Shown piece after piece: positions 1-6,884 of a stretch of DNA of 10,031 nucleotides. A program made the translations under genes and the position numbers. Origin of the DNA: Acidaminococcaceae bacterium (GTDB lineage: Bacteria; Bacillota; Negativicutes; Acidaminococcales; Acidaminococcaceae); NCBI GenBank assembly GCA_024405585.1, contig JAKSOM010000031.1:1-10031 (forward strand), given 5' to 3'. The notes beneath the pieces were generated by a model, which was not told the origin of the DNA, searched no databases, and worked only from the letters and a program-made list of their open reading frames with translations. Within the stretch, counting starts at the first letter, position 1, and each line of letters opens with the position of its first letter.

Positions 1-804
1 ATTGTTCCAATCGTTGAGTTTGAGAGCGGAGTTGTAATATTCCAATTTTTCAAATTTGGCATTTTGCGGCAGGACGGCCAGCATCAGATGCATGCAGGAA
101 GCGCCGCAGACCGTGGCCCCGGTGTTGTGAAGGATTTTGGCCCAGGCATTATTGTCGTTGCTGCTGAAGGCGTTAAACAAATCCTGGTCCAATTCCGGCA
201 GGCGGTGTTCAATATCGTTGAGAAAAGGAGTGTAGCCGTAGTTGCTGCCGAAATGGGTAAAATCCGTGCTGATGACTACTAAAGTTTTTTCGTCCGTCAG
301 TTTGTGGAATTCTTTGGCAAAATTGCTTAAAAGGGCAAGGTCTTCCCCGGTCTGGAAATCCCACTGCCCCACAATTATCCCGCCGACTTGACAATCGGGG
401 AAGAAATGTTTGATGAGGGGGAGCTGGATGTCGATGGCATGCTCCACCGGATGGGCGTTGGGGGTGAATTTGGAACCGGGCAGATTCTCCAGGGCCTCAT
501 GCAGTTCCCGGCTGAAGTTCACTGCACCGAAGGGGGTGGCAACTTCTCCCGCCGGCTCCACACTGAAGGTGTTGGGCATAATTACATGATGGCTGGGGGC
601 CAGGATGATGATTTTTTCATAGCCCTTGGCATCCACACGAGCCAGGCAGCGGGCTGCCACCGCCCCGCTGAACTGATACCCTGCATGGGGCAGTATCACT
701 GCCGCAGGGTGGCTTTTTTCAGTAACAGTTGTGTCACCGATAATTTTCAAGATTTCGGCACCGGAATTGGGGTACCAGGTGCCGGCGATGGCTGGTGTAC
801 GCAT
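1..804 (-). CDS. amrB: AmmeMemoRadiSam system protein B (Memo-like), 3' end off the window
   Basis: I read 268 codons from ATG (804-802) to the left edge with no stop, so the C-terminus is missing. The protein belongs to the Memo family (AmmeMemoRadiSam protein B), which has a dioxygenase-like fold. The start MRTPAIAGTWYP is typical of the family. Candidate metal-site residues are H40 (LPHAGYQFSG), H72 (APSHH), D181 and H184 (STDFTHFG) and C233 (GATVCGASC). The H40-H72 and D181-H184 spacings match those I recall for the metal-site residues of human MEMO1. The start is supported by GGGAGGT placed 6 bases upstream, inside the end of the radical SAM gene. The stop of that gene is one base before this ATG, so coupled translation is likely. 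The biochemical function of the bacterial system is, to my knowledge, not settled. Protein A (AMMECR1-like) is not in the window; it could lie further left or be fused to this protein's C-terminus. Confidence 0.93.
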   Translation of the reverse strand, partial: MRTPAIAGTWYPNSGAEILKIIGDTTVTEKSHPAAVILPHAGYQFSGAVAARCLARVDAKGYEKIIILAPSHHVIMPNTFSVEPAGEVATPFGAVNFSRELHEALENLPGSKFTPNAHPVEHAIDIQLPLIKHFFPDCQVGGIIVGQWDFQTGEDLALLSNFAKEFHKLTDEKTLVVISTDFTHFGSNYGYTPFLNDIEHRLPELDQDLFNAFSSNDNNAWAKILHNTGATVCGASCMHLMLAVLPQNAKFEKLEYYNSALKLNDWNN

Positions 805-805
805 A

Positions 806-1762
806 TCAGAACCTCCCATAGATGGCGGTGCCGCACTCCGGGCAGCAGCCGCCCTTGATTTTATTCATCATTACATTGAAGCCGCTGCGGACCAATAGGG
901 CAGCACCGCACTTGGGGCAGCAGGTGGTTTCCGCACCGGGAACGTTTCCCGTATAGACAAATTGCAATCCTTTGTCCTGGGCAATTTTTTTAGCCAGTTG
1001 CAAAGTGGGGATGGGAGTGGCCTCCCTGTCGGTCATTTTGTAGAGGGGAAAGAAACGGCTGAAATGCACCGGAATATGAGCCCCCAATTCGTCATGGATA
1101 AAGTCGCACCATTCCGTCAAAAGTTCTTCCGTATCATTGAAGCGGGGGATGACCAGATTGGTCACTTCCAGAATGCAGGGGGATTTGGCGATGGTACGGA
1201 GGGTGTTCAGCACCACGTCCCGCTCCACACCACAGTTTTCCAGGTAGCCCTCTTTGCTCATGGTTTTCAAATCAATGTTGGCACCGTCCAGATAGGGCAG
1301 CAGTTCATTCAAGGGACCGGGGTTGATGTAGCCCGCACTCACCAACACATTTTTGAGGCCGGCCTCATGTACGGCCTTGGCACAATCCAAAACATATTCA
1401 AAGGAAACCAAGGGTTCTGTGTAGGTATAGGCCATGGAGCGTATATTGTTTTTTTGCAGCCACTCCACCAGCATGGCAGGGGTGGCTTTCTGATAGGGAA
1501 TGTTCCGGGGACTTACCTGGCTGATGGAATCGTTCTGGCAATTTTTGCAGTGCAGGTTGCAGCCCGCCATACCCAAACTCAGTACTCCTGTCCCCGGATG
1601 GAAGTGGAACATGGGTTTCTTTTCCATGGGGTCCAGGGCAATGGAGCAGGGTTTGTTGTAGGCCAGGGGAATAATTTTGTTGCCCACATTGGCACGGGCA
1701 CGGCAATTGCCGATTTCCCCTTCGTTAAGATTGCAGGCCCTGGGACAGATTTGGCAATACAT
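806..1762 (-). CDS. amrS: AmmeMemoRadiSam system radical SAM enzyme
   Basis: This is a complete 318-residue radical SAM protein related to pyruvate formate-lyase activating enzymes. It would bind a 4Fe-4S cluster and S-adenosylmethionine in the cytoplasm. The cluster motif CxxxCxxC is C68, C72, C75 (MAGCNLHCKNCQN). The N-terminus carries the family's extra cysteine motif, CQICPRACNL (C3, C6, C10) with C20 following. The stretch YTGNVPG lies just before a C-terminal zinc-ribbon-like tail with CPKCG (C282, C285) and CPECG (C307, C310). The length and the cysteine-rich ends fit the AmrS subgroup rather than a glycyl-radical activase, and no glycyl radical enzyme is nearby. Its ATG overlaps the stop of the upstream yitT-like gene (TGATG), with AAGGAAG upstream as a plausible ribosome binding site. 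It precedes the Memo-like gene by one base. The substrate is unknown; the pairing with the Memo protein is the strong part of the assignment. Confidence 0.95.
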   Translation of the reverse strand: MYCQICPRACNLNEGEIGNCRARANVGNKIIPLAYNKPCSIALDPMEKKPMFHFHPGTGVLSLGMAGCNLHCKNCQNDSISQVSPRNIPYQKATPAMLVEWLQKNNIRSMAYTYTEPLVSFEYVLDCAKAVHEAGLKNVLVSAGYINPGPLNELLPYLDGANIDLKTMSKEGYLENCGVERDVVLNTLRTIAKSPCILEVTNLVIPRFNDTEELLTEWCDFIHDELGAHIPVHFSRFFPLYKMTDREATPIPTLQLAKKIAQDKGLQFVYTGNVPGAETTCCPKCGAALLVRSGFNVMMNKIKGGCCPECGTAIYGRF

Positions 1763-2667
1763 CAGTCCTTACTTCCTTTCAAAGTGAAACCCTTGCCATA
1801 AACATCGTTGATGTCATGCATGGTCATAAAGGCCGTGGGGTCGATTTCTTTTACAATATTCATGATTTGGGCGGTTTGGGTGAGCCGTGCCACCACCATG
1901 ATTACTTTGCGGTGCTGATGGGTGTAGGCACCTTCTGCATTGAAGAAGGTGACGCCCCGGCCCACGATTTGGATGATGGCTTGGGCAATTTCGTCCGCAT
2001 GGTCACTGACCACCATGATGCTCTTTTTGAAATCAAAACCGATGACGAAGGCGTTGCAGGCCTTGGCGGAAATGAAGAAGGCCACCAGGGTGTAGAGGGC
2101 GGGTTCAAAACCGCCGACAAAACTTCCCAGGAAAACCACAATGAGGTTGATGCCGAAATTGGTGGTGGCCATGGGAATGGCGAATCTGCGGTTCACGGCG
2201 GAGGAAATTATATCCGAGCCGCCGCTGGTGGAGTTCATCCGAAAGACGAGGGCACCGCCCAACCCGGACAGCACGCCGCCGGCAATGCAACTTAAAAGGG
2301 TGTCCTGCAACAGCACCGGCATACCTTGAACATATTTGCCTATCAAGTCCGTGGCAATGCTGCTCACCAGCATGGTGTAGCCGGAGAAGAGAACATATTC
2401 ACGGCTGAACTGCCGGTAGGCGAAAATGAAAAGGGGAATATTCAGGGCGATGGTGGTGACACCGATGGGAATCCCGAAAACATAATAGGTCAGCATGCCG
2501 AAGCCGGTGATGCCGCCGTTCAGCAAATGTTTCGGCACATAGAACAGGTTGGTGGACAGGGCCATGAAAAGGCCGCCAACTGCCAAAACAAACAATTTGT
2601 AAATGATTTTTTTGTCTATTGTCTTCATAGTGAAATTCATTTTATCACATTTGTCAAAGAAATACAT
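1762..2667 (-). CDS. YitT family integral membrane protein (DUF161 + DUF2179)
   Basis: A 301-residue membrane protein in two parts. Residues about 24-210 contain five or six hydrophobic segments, for example 25-44, 62-83, 95-110, 126-142 and 173-200. The segment-joining motif NSTSGGSDI (145-153) is typical of the YitT membrane domain. Residues about 213-293 form a soluble DUF2179-like domain with GRGVTFFNAEGAYT (237-250), the usual signature there. The family's transported substrate, if any, is unknown. The start is uncertain. The furthest ATG (2667) has no Shine-Dalgarno, nor do ATG 2640 (Met10) or ATG 2628 (Met14). Met14 gives the most family-like N-terminus, starting MKTIDKK. The gene heads the minus-strand operon and its stop overlaps the amrS start, so it is probably co-expressed with the AmmeMemoRadiSam genes. 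Confidence 0.92.
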   Translation of the reverse strand: MYFFDKCDKMNFTMKTIDKKIIYKLFVLAVGGLFMALSTNLFYVPKHLLNGGITGFGMLTYYVFGIPIGVTTIALNIPLFIFAYRQFSREYVLFSGYTMLVSSIATDLIGKYVQGMPVLLQDTLLSCIAGGVLSGLGGALVFRMNSTSGGSDIISSAVNRRFAIPMATTNFGINLIVVFLGSFVGGFEPALYTLVAFFISAKACNAFVIGFDFKKSIMVVSDHADEIAQAIIQIVGRGVTFFNAEGAYTHQHRKVIMVVARLTQTAQIMNIVKEIDPTAFMTMHDINDVYGKGFTLKGSKD

Positions 2668-2743
2668 TATTATTTATATAATATCGTTCTTTCAAGAAAT
2701 TTTATTTTGGAAAAATGAGTGTTAAGAATTTATCAGATGAAGT

Positions 2744-2758
2744 TGTATACATTATACA
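2744..2758. promoter_or_regulatory. 15-base inverted repeat, candidate operator
   Basis: TGTATACATTATACA is a perfect inverted repeat with 6-base arms (TGTATA/TATACA) around CAT. It lies about 14 bases upstream of the candidate pyc -35 box and also covers a minus-strand TATAAT. Its size and symmetry suit a dimeric helix-turn-helix regulator, possibly GntR-like. No regulator gene is adjacent, and AT-rich palindromes of this size can occur by chance. Confidence 0.35.
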
Positions 2759-2771
2759 TTGCGGCGGATGA

Positions 2772-2800
2772 TTGCTTATATTTTAAAAAGAGAGTAAAAT
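2772..2800 (+). promoter_or_regulatory. Candidate sigma-A type promoter for pyc
   Basis: TTGCTT (2772-2777) and TAAAAT (2795-2800) are separated by 17 bases. The -10 matches TATAAT at 5 of 6 positions and the -35 matches TTGACA at only 3 of 6. Transcription would begin near 2807, giving a leader of about 24 bases. That is enough for the ribosome binding site but too short for a riboswitch. Confidence 0.4.
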
Positions 2801-2819
2801 AACATTGATTATTATGTGT

Positions 2820-2826
2820 GAGGTGA
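2820..2826 (+). promoter_or_regulatory. Ribosome binding site of pyc
   Basis: GAGGTGA is complementary to the 16S rRNA tail and ends 4 bases before ATG 2831. It matches the 3' part of the full GGAGGTGA, which makes the short spacing acceptable and fixes the start. Confidence 0.75.
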
Positions 2827-2830
2827 GTTT

Positions 2831-5800
2831 ATGAAACAGATCAAGTCAGTACTTGTGGCGAACAGGGGTGAGATTGCCATCCGGGTTTTCCGTGCCTGCA
2901 ATGAGTTGGGTATTCGCACTGTGGCCATTTATTCCAAGGAGGACACTTATTCCTTGCACCGCAACAGGGCGGATGAGGCCTATCTGGTGGGGGCAGGAAA
3001 GGGTCCCGTGGAGGCCTATTTGGATATAGAAGATATTATGCGGATTGCCCATGAGCATCATGTGGATGCCATCCATCCCGGTTACGGTTTTTTGTCGGAG
3101 AACAGCGATTTGGCCAAACGTTGCCAGGAGGAGGGGATCGTTTTTATCGGCCCCCGTCTGGAACATTTGCAGATGTTCGGCGACAAAATCAATGCCCGCA
3201 AGCAGGCCCTGGCCGCCGGGATTCCCATGGTGCCCGGTTCTGAGGGTACGGTGGAAAGCATGGAACAGGTCCTGGATTTTGGAGAAAAATATGGTTATCC
3301 CATCATTATCAAGGCGGTGAATGGCGGCGGCGGCCGGGGGATGAGGCTGGTTCATTCCGCCGCTGAGGTTCCTGCGGCTTTTGAGATGGCCCGGAGCGAG
3401 GCCCTGAAGTCCTTCGGCTGTGCCGATGTTTATGTGGAAAAATATTTGGTGAACCCCAAGCATATTGAGGTGCAAATCCTGGGTGATGAATATGGCAATG
3501 TGGTGCATCTCTACGAAAGGGACTGCTCAGTTCAGAGACGGCATCAGAAGTTGGTGGAAATTGCTCCGGCTCCAACCCTGACACCGGAATTCAGGGCAAA
3601 AATTTGTGCCGCCGCCGTACATCTGATGAAGAATGTGGGCTATGTCAGCGCAGGTACGGTGGAGTTTTTGGCAGTGGGGAATGAGGACTTTTATTTCATC
3701 GAAGTCAACCCCCGCATCCAGGTGGAACACACTGTAACGGAGATGATTACGGGGATTGATATTGTACAGGCCCAAATCCGCATTGCGGAGGGCTACAACC
3801 TTTTCAGTGAAGAAACAGCCATCTCTTCCCAGGAGCAGATTGAGTGTCACGGCCATGCCATCCAGTGCCGTATCACTACGGAGGATCCGGGCAATAATTT
3901 TATGCCGGATACGGGCAAACTTATTGCCTATCGCAGCGGCGGCGGCTTCGGCATCCGTCTGGACGGCGGCAATGCCTATACCGGCAGTGTTATTACGCCC
4001 TATTATGATTCCCTGCTGGTTAAGGCCACCACTTTCAGCATGACCCACAAAAGTGCCATTGCCAAGATGCTCAGGTGTTTGAAGGAGTTCCGCATCCGCG
4101 GGGTGAAGACCAACATTCAGTTTTTGGAAAATGTGTTGCAGCATCCGGATTTTGTCAGCGGCAAATGCGACACCTGCTTTGTGGATAACCACAAGGAACT
4201 TTTCTGTTATCCCCAACAGTCGGACCGGGGCACTAAGTTGTTGCATTATATAGCGGATATTTGTGTGAACGGCTACGCCAAGGAAAAACCCCAGACCCGT
4301 CCGGAACTGCCGGAGGCGAAGGTGCCGAAATATAAGATTGCTTCCATCCCTTCCGGTACCAGGCAGATTTTGGAGGAGAGGGGGGCGGAGGGCCTGTCCC
4401 GTTGGGTGCTGGAACAGAAGCAGGTGCTTTTTGCGGATACCACCATGCGGGATGCCCACCAGAGTTTGTTTGCCACCAGGATGCGTACTACGGATATGCT
4501 GAGGATTATGGAGCAGACCTCCGCCCGTTTGCCCGGCCTTTTCGCCTTTGAGTGTTGGGGCGGCGCCACTTTTGATGTGGCCTACCGTTTTCTGCACGAG
4601 TCCCCCTGGGAGCGGCTCCGCCTGTTGCGGGAGAGATGCCCCAATATCCTTTTGCAAATGCTTTTGCGGGGGGCCAATGCGGTGGGCTATACCTCCTATC
4701 CTGACAATGTCATCAGGGAGTTTATTGAGTTGTCCGCCCAGAACGGGGTGGATGTGTTCCGCATTTTTGACAGTTTGAACAATCTTTCCAGTATGCAGCA
4801 TTCCATAGATGTGGTGCGGCAGACCGGGAAGGTGGCGGAGCCGGCCCTGTGCTATACCGGGGACATTTTGGATCCGGCCCGCAGCAAATACGATTTGCAG
4901 TATTATGTGAATTTTGCCAAGGAATTGGAAAAAGCCGGGGCTAATATTGTGGCCATCAAGGATATGGCAGGTCTCTTGAAACCGGAGGCGGCCTACCGTC
5001 TGATCAGTGCCCTGAAGGATGCCCTCACTGTGCCGGTGCGGCTGCATACCCACGAGGGCAGCGGTAATGCCATTTACACCTGCGGCAGGGCGGTGGATGC
5101 AGGGGTGGATATTGTGGATTTGGCTTTCCCCGCCATGAGCGGCGGCACTTCCCAGCCCGCCAACGCTTCCCTGTGGCAGGCCCTGAGCGGCCATCCCAGG
5201 CAGCCGGATTTGGATGTGGGGGCCATGAATGAAATCAGCCATTATTGGGAGACCGTCCGGTCCTATTACAAGGCGGCGGACAAAACGGAACTTTTCCCCA
5301 ATCCTGAGGTTTATGACCATGAAATGCCCGGTGGCCAATACACCAATCTGAAACAGCAGACCCTGGCCCTGGGGCTGATGCACCGCTGGGAAGACATCAA
5401 GAAAATGTACCATGTGGTGAATATGATGTTCGGTGACATCATAAAGGTTACCCCTTCATCTAAAGTGGTGGGGGATATGGCCCTCTTTATGATTCAGAAC
5501 AACCTGACGGAGCAGGATATTTACCAACGGGGTGAAATTCTTGATTTCCCCGCTTCGGTGGTGGGGTTCTTCAGCGGCAATATCGGCATACCTTACAAGG
5601 GTTTCCCGGAAAAACTGCAAAAAATCGTGTTGAAGGGCAAGGCGGCGGTGACGGAAAAACCCGTGCTGCCTCCGGCGGACTTTGACCAAGTAAGGGAACA
5701 TATTGTGACCAAGGGCAGTGATGGCAGCAGGGAAGATGTGAGCGCCAGCTGCCTCTATCCGGAGGTTTTTGACCAATATCTGCAACACAGGAATGAATTT

Positions 5801-6256
5801 GGCGATGTATCGGTGCTGGATACCCCGACTTTCTTCTTCGGCTTGAATCCCGGTGAGGAAATCCGTGTCACCATTGAGCAGGGCAAGGACTTGATTATCA
5901 AACTTCTGCACATCGGCGAAGCGGATGAAAAGGGCATGCGACTTGTAAGCTTTGAATTTAATGGGTTGCCCAGGGAAATCGAAATTAGGGACAGGAACCT
6001 GGAAGTGCGGGGCAGCGGACGCAAGAAGGTAAATAAGGATAATCCCAAAGAGATTGGTGCCACCATTTCCGGTTCCGTGGCCAAGATATTGGTAAATGTG
6101 AACCAAAAGGTGGAGAAGGGCCAGCCCCTCATTATTACGGAGGCCATGAAGATGGAGACCACTTTGACCGCCCCCGTCAGCGGAACTGTGGGAAAAATCC
6201 ATGTTGACCAGGGCAGCAGGGTGGAAAGCGGGGACTGCCTGCTGGAGATTGTCTGA
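2831..6256 (+). CDS. pyc: Pyruvate carboxylase (biotin-dependent, single-chain)
   Basis: A complete 1141-residue enzyme that carboxylates pyruvate to oxaloacetate using ATP and bicarbonate, feeding the citric acid cycle, aspartate synthesis and gluconeogenesis. The length is normal for the single-chain form. Residues about 3-450 are the biotin carboxylase domain. They include the ATP-grasp glycine loop NGGGGRGM (164-171), YERDCSVQRRHQK, and NPRIQVEH of the catalytic region. Residues about 530-800 are the carboxyltransferase barrel. They include RDAHQ (R540, D541, Q544), R613, K710 (the lysine carbamylated in the family), and metal-binding H739 and H741. T874 lies in the following domain. The spacings D541-K710-H739 and R613/T874 match those I recall for the Rhizobium etli enzyme. 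The C-terminal biotin carrier domain carries EAMKMET, with biotinyl K1107. No residue looks missing. The gene stands alone between its own promoter region and a 178-base gap. No biotin ligase is in the window. Very sure. Confidence 0.98.
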   Translation: MKQIKSVLVANRGEIAIRVFRACNELGIRTVAIYSKEDTYSLHRNRADEAYLVGAGKGPVEAYLDIEDIMRIAHEHHVDAIHPGYGFLSENSDLAKRCQEEGIVFIGPRLEHLQMFGDKINARKQALAAGIPMVPGSEGTVESMEQVLDFGEKYGYPIIIKAVNGGGGRGMRLVHSAAEVPAAFEMARSEALKSFGCADVYVEKYLVNPKHIEVQILGDEYGNVVHLYERDCSVQRRHQKLVEIAPAPTLTPEFRAKICAAAVHLMKNVGYVSAGTVEFLAVGNEDFYFIEVNPRIQVEHTVTEMITGIDIVQAQIRIAEGYNLFSEETAISSQEQIECHGHAIQCRITTEDPGNNFMPDTGKLIAYRSGGGFGIRLDGGNAYTGSVITPYYDSLLVKATTFSMTHKSAIAKMLRCLKEFRIRGVKTNIQFLENVLQHPDFVSGKCDTCFVDNHKELFCYPQQSDRGTKLLHYIADICVNGYAKEKPQTRPELPEAKVPKYKIASIPSGTRQILEERGAEGLSRWVLEQKQVLFADTTMRDAHQSLFATRMRTTDMLRIMEQTSARLPGLFAFECWGGATFDVAYRFLHESPWERLRLLRERCPNILLQMLLRGANAVGYTSYPDNVIREFIELSAQNGVDVFRIFDSLNNLSSMQHSIDVVRQTGKVAEPALCYTGDILDPARSKYDLQYYVNFAKELEKAGANIVAIKDMAGLLKPEAAYRLISALKDALTVPVRLHTHEGSGNAIYTCGRAVDAGVDIVDLAFPAMSGGTSQPANASLWQALSGHPRQPDLDVGAMNEISHYWETVRSYYKAADKTELFPNPEVYDHEMPGGQYTNLKQQTLALGLMHRWEDIKKMYHVVNMMFGDIIKVTPSSKVVGDMALFMIQNNLTEQDIYQRGEILDFPASVVGFFSGNIGIPYKGFPEKLQKIVLKGKAAVTEKPVLPPADFDQVREHIVTKGSDGSREDVSASCLYPEVFDQYLQHRNEFGDVSVLDTPTFFFGLNPGEEIRVTIEQGKDLIIKLLHIGEADEKGMRLVSFEFNGLPREIEIRDRNLEVRGSGRKKVNKDNPKEIGATISGSVAKILVNVNQKVEKGQPLIITEAMKMETTLTAPVSGTVGKIHVDQGSRVESGDCLLEIV

Positions 6257-6355
6257 CCATTGATGGCTGGAGTGGAGTGTAGTGGTGTTGTGGGGTATTT
6301 GAATAAGGTATGACACTATAGTTTGGAAAATTTCAAAAAATATATGCGAAAACCC

Positions 6356-6384
6356 TTGACAAAGGGGAAATGACATAGTATTAT
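6356..6384 (+). promoter_or_regulatory. Strong sigma-A type promoter for the 137-residue gene / GTPase operon
   Basis: A perfect TTGACA (6356-6361) and TATTAT (6379-6384, 5 of 6 to consensus) are separated by exactly 17 bases, making this the best promoter in the window. Transcription should begin near 6391, with a leader of about 44 bases up to ATG 6435. The spacer contains one arm of the outer inverted repeat, and the start point lies inside the inner inverted repeat, so the promoter is likely controlled. Confidence 0.8.
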
Positions 6385-6412
6385 TGCATTATGCAAATTT
6401 GCTATGTCATTT
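6368..6412. repeat. Outer 11-base inverted repeat flanking the -10 box
   Basis: AAATGACATAG (6368-6378) and CTATGTCATTT (6402-6412) are perfect complements separated by 23 bases. The left arm sits between the -35 and -10 boxes and the right arm in the leader. Read-through RNA from pyc would form an 11-pair, AT-rich stem, and the right arm runs into TTTTATTTTT. The element may therefore be an operator pair, a weak terminator, or both. A related but imperfect sequence, ATGACACTATAG, occurs at 6310-6321. Confidence 0.75.
6384..6396. promoter_or_regulatory. Inner inverted repeat at the transcription start, candidate operator
   Basis: TTGCATTATGCAA is a perfect 13-base inverted repeat (TTGCAT/ATGCAA around one T). 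It begins at the last base of the -10 box and covers the predicted start point, which is a classic position for a repressor operator. The downstream GTPase has an XRE-like DNA-binding domain and is one candidate for binding it; this is inference. Confidence 0.5.
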
Positions 6413-6420
6413 TATTTTTG

Positions 6421-6426
6421 AGGAGG
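6421..6426 (+). promoter_or_regulatory. Ribosome binding site that sets the start at 6435
   Basis: A consensus AGGAGG is followed by 8 bases and ATG 6435. The reading frame is open upstream to a TTG at 6384, but that codon is part of the -10 box and has no ribosome binding site, so the ATG is the start. Confidence 0.9.
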
Positions 6427-6434
6427 ATTTAGAA

Positions 6435-6848
6435 ATGAGTTTTATGAGGGAAGCAACCGATTTTTTGGGTGATGTGGTACAGGTGGTGGACACTTTGGCC
6501 AAGTTGAACAAGTTTGAAAAGGAGGAGGAGGCAGCGGGCCGTGTGACTCCGAAGGTTCCTGCTTTCGAACCTAAGATGGATTTGGATTCCATGAGCATCG
6601 GTCAGTTGGTGGACGCCATTTTTGACGAGACGGAGAAATTTATGGACAGTCCGGAACTTGCGGATTTGATGGACCGTTATGCCCAAAAGCACCGTTTGGG
6701 AATTTACGCCGAACTGGACGAGGCGGAGAGGGAGGCGGAAGAGTGGGTGAAAAATCAGCCCATGGAGGTACACAGCATTCCCGGTGAAAAGTATTGGGTG
6801 AATCTGCCGGAGGAACTTTTTGGCAAGAAAAAAGTCCAAGAGGACTGA
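6435..6848 (+). CDS. Hypothetical 137-residue acidic protein, partner of the HTH-GTPase
   Basis: I do not recognise the family. The protein starts MSFMREATDF and is rich in Glu, Asp and Lys, with mostly helical character. Residues about 5-34 look like an amphipathic helix ending in a charged EKEEEAA run. A Pro-rich linker follows (about 38-50, VTPKVPAFEP). After that comes a helical region with hydrophobic spacing (about 51-105) and a C-terminal segment ending in GKKKVQED. There is no signal peptide, membrane segment or cysteine motif, so it is probably cytoplasmic. It is the first gene behind the palindrome-containing promoter and is 36 bases upstream of the HTH-GTPase, without an intervening terminator. 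The two are very likely one operon and the small protein may bind or regulate the GTPase. That role is inferred only from position. Confidence 0.85.
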   Translation: MSFMREATDFLGDVVQVVDTLAKLNKFEKEEEAAGRVTPKVPAFEPKMDLDSMSIGQLVDAIFDETEKFMDSPELADLMDRYAQKHRLGIYAELDEAEREAEEWVKNQPMEVHSIPGEKYWVNLPEELFGKKKVQED

Positions 6849-6884
6849 GACCGTCAAAGAATATGGGATTGTGGGGTGAGAAAG

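Larger units (their letters stand above)
2668..2830. other. Divergent intergenic region between yitT-like gene and pyc
   Basis: This 163-base AT-rich region must hold the promoters for both the minus-strand operon and pyc. For pyc I see one plausible promoter (annotated separately). For the minus strand only weak candidates are visible. One is TTAACA followed 15 bases later by TAAAAT. Another is TTGAAA (2695-2690), followed 18 bases later by AATAAT overlapping the first possible ATG. The second would require one of the inner starts. A perfect minus-strand TATAAT (2756-2751) lies inside the 15-base inverted repeat but lacks a good -35. No hairpin-plus-T-run terminator is seen. Confidence 0.6.

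Noticed and set aside
962..1801. Open frame (279 codons) on the plus strand
   Set aside because: It is opposite amrS, which has clear motifs; the translation resembles no protein family.
2649..2656. TTGACA on the minus strand within the first codons of the yitT-like frame
   Set aside because: No -10 box appears 16-18 bases downstream, and it would start transcription inside the gene.
3527..5413. Long open frame (628 codons) on the minus strand
   Set aside because: It lies entirely opposite the pyruvate carboxylase reading frame, and its His/Gly/Gln-rich translation has no family character. It is a mirror of the codon bias of pyc.
6257..6275. CCATTGATGG as a terminator hairpin right after pyc
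   Set aside because: Only four pairs with a two-base loop, which is too small, and no T run follows.
6384..6434. N-terminal extension of the 137-residue protein from a TTG codon
   Set aside because: The TTG overlaps the -10 box and operator, has no ribosome binding site, and would lie upstream of the predicted transcript start. AGGAGG fits ATG 6435 instead.
6876..6884. GTG start for the HTH-GTPase
   Set aside because: The sequence before it has only a poor ribosome binding site, while GGTGA sits well for ATG 6885. It would add only three residues, so it is not fully excluded.
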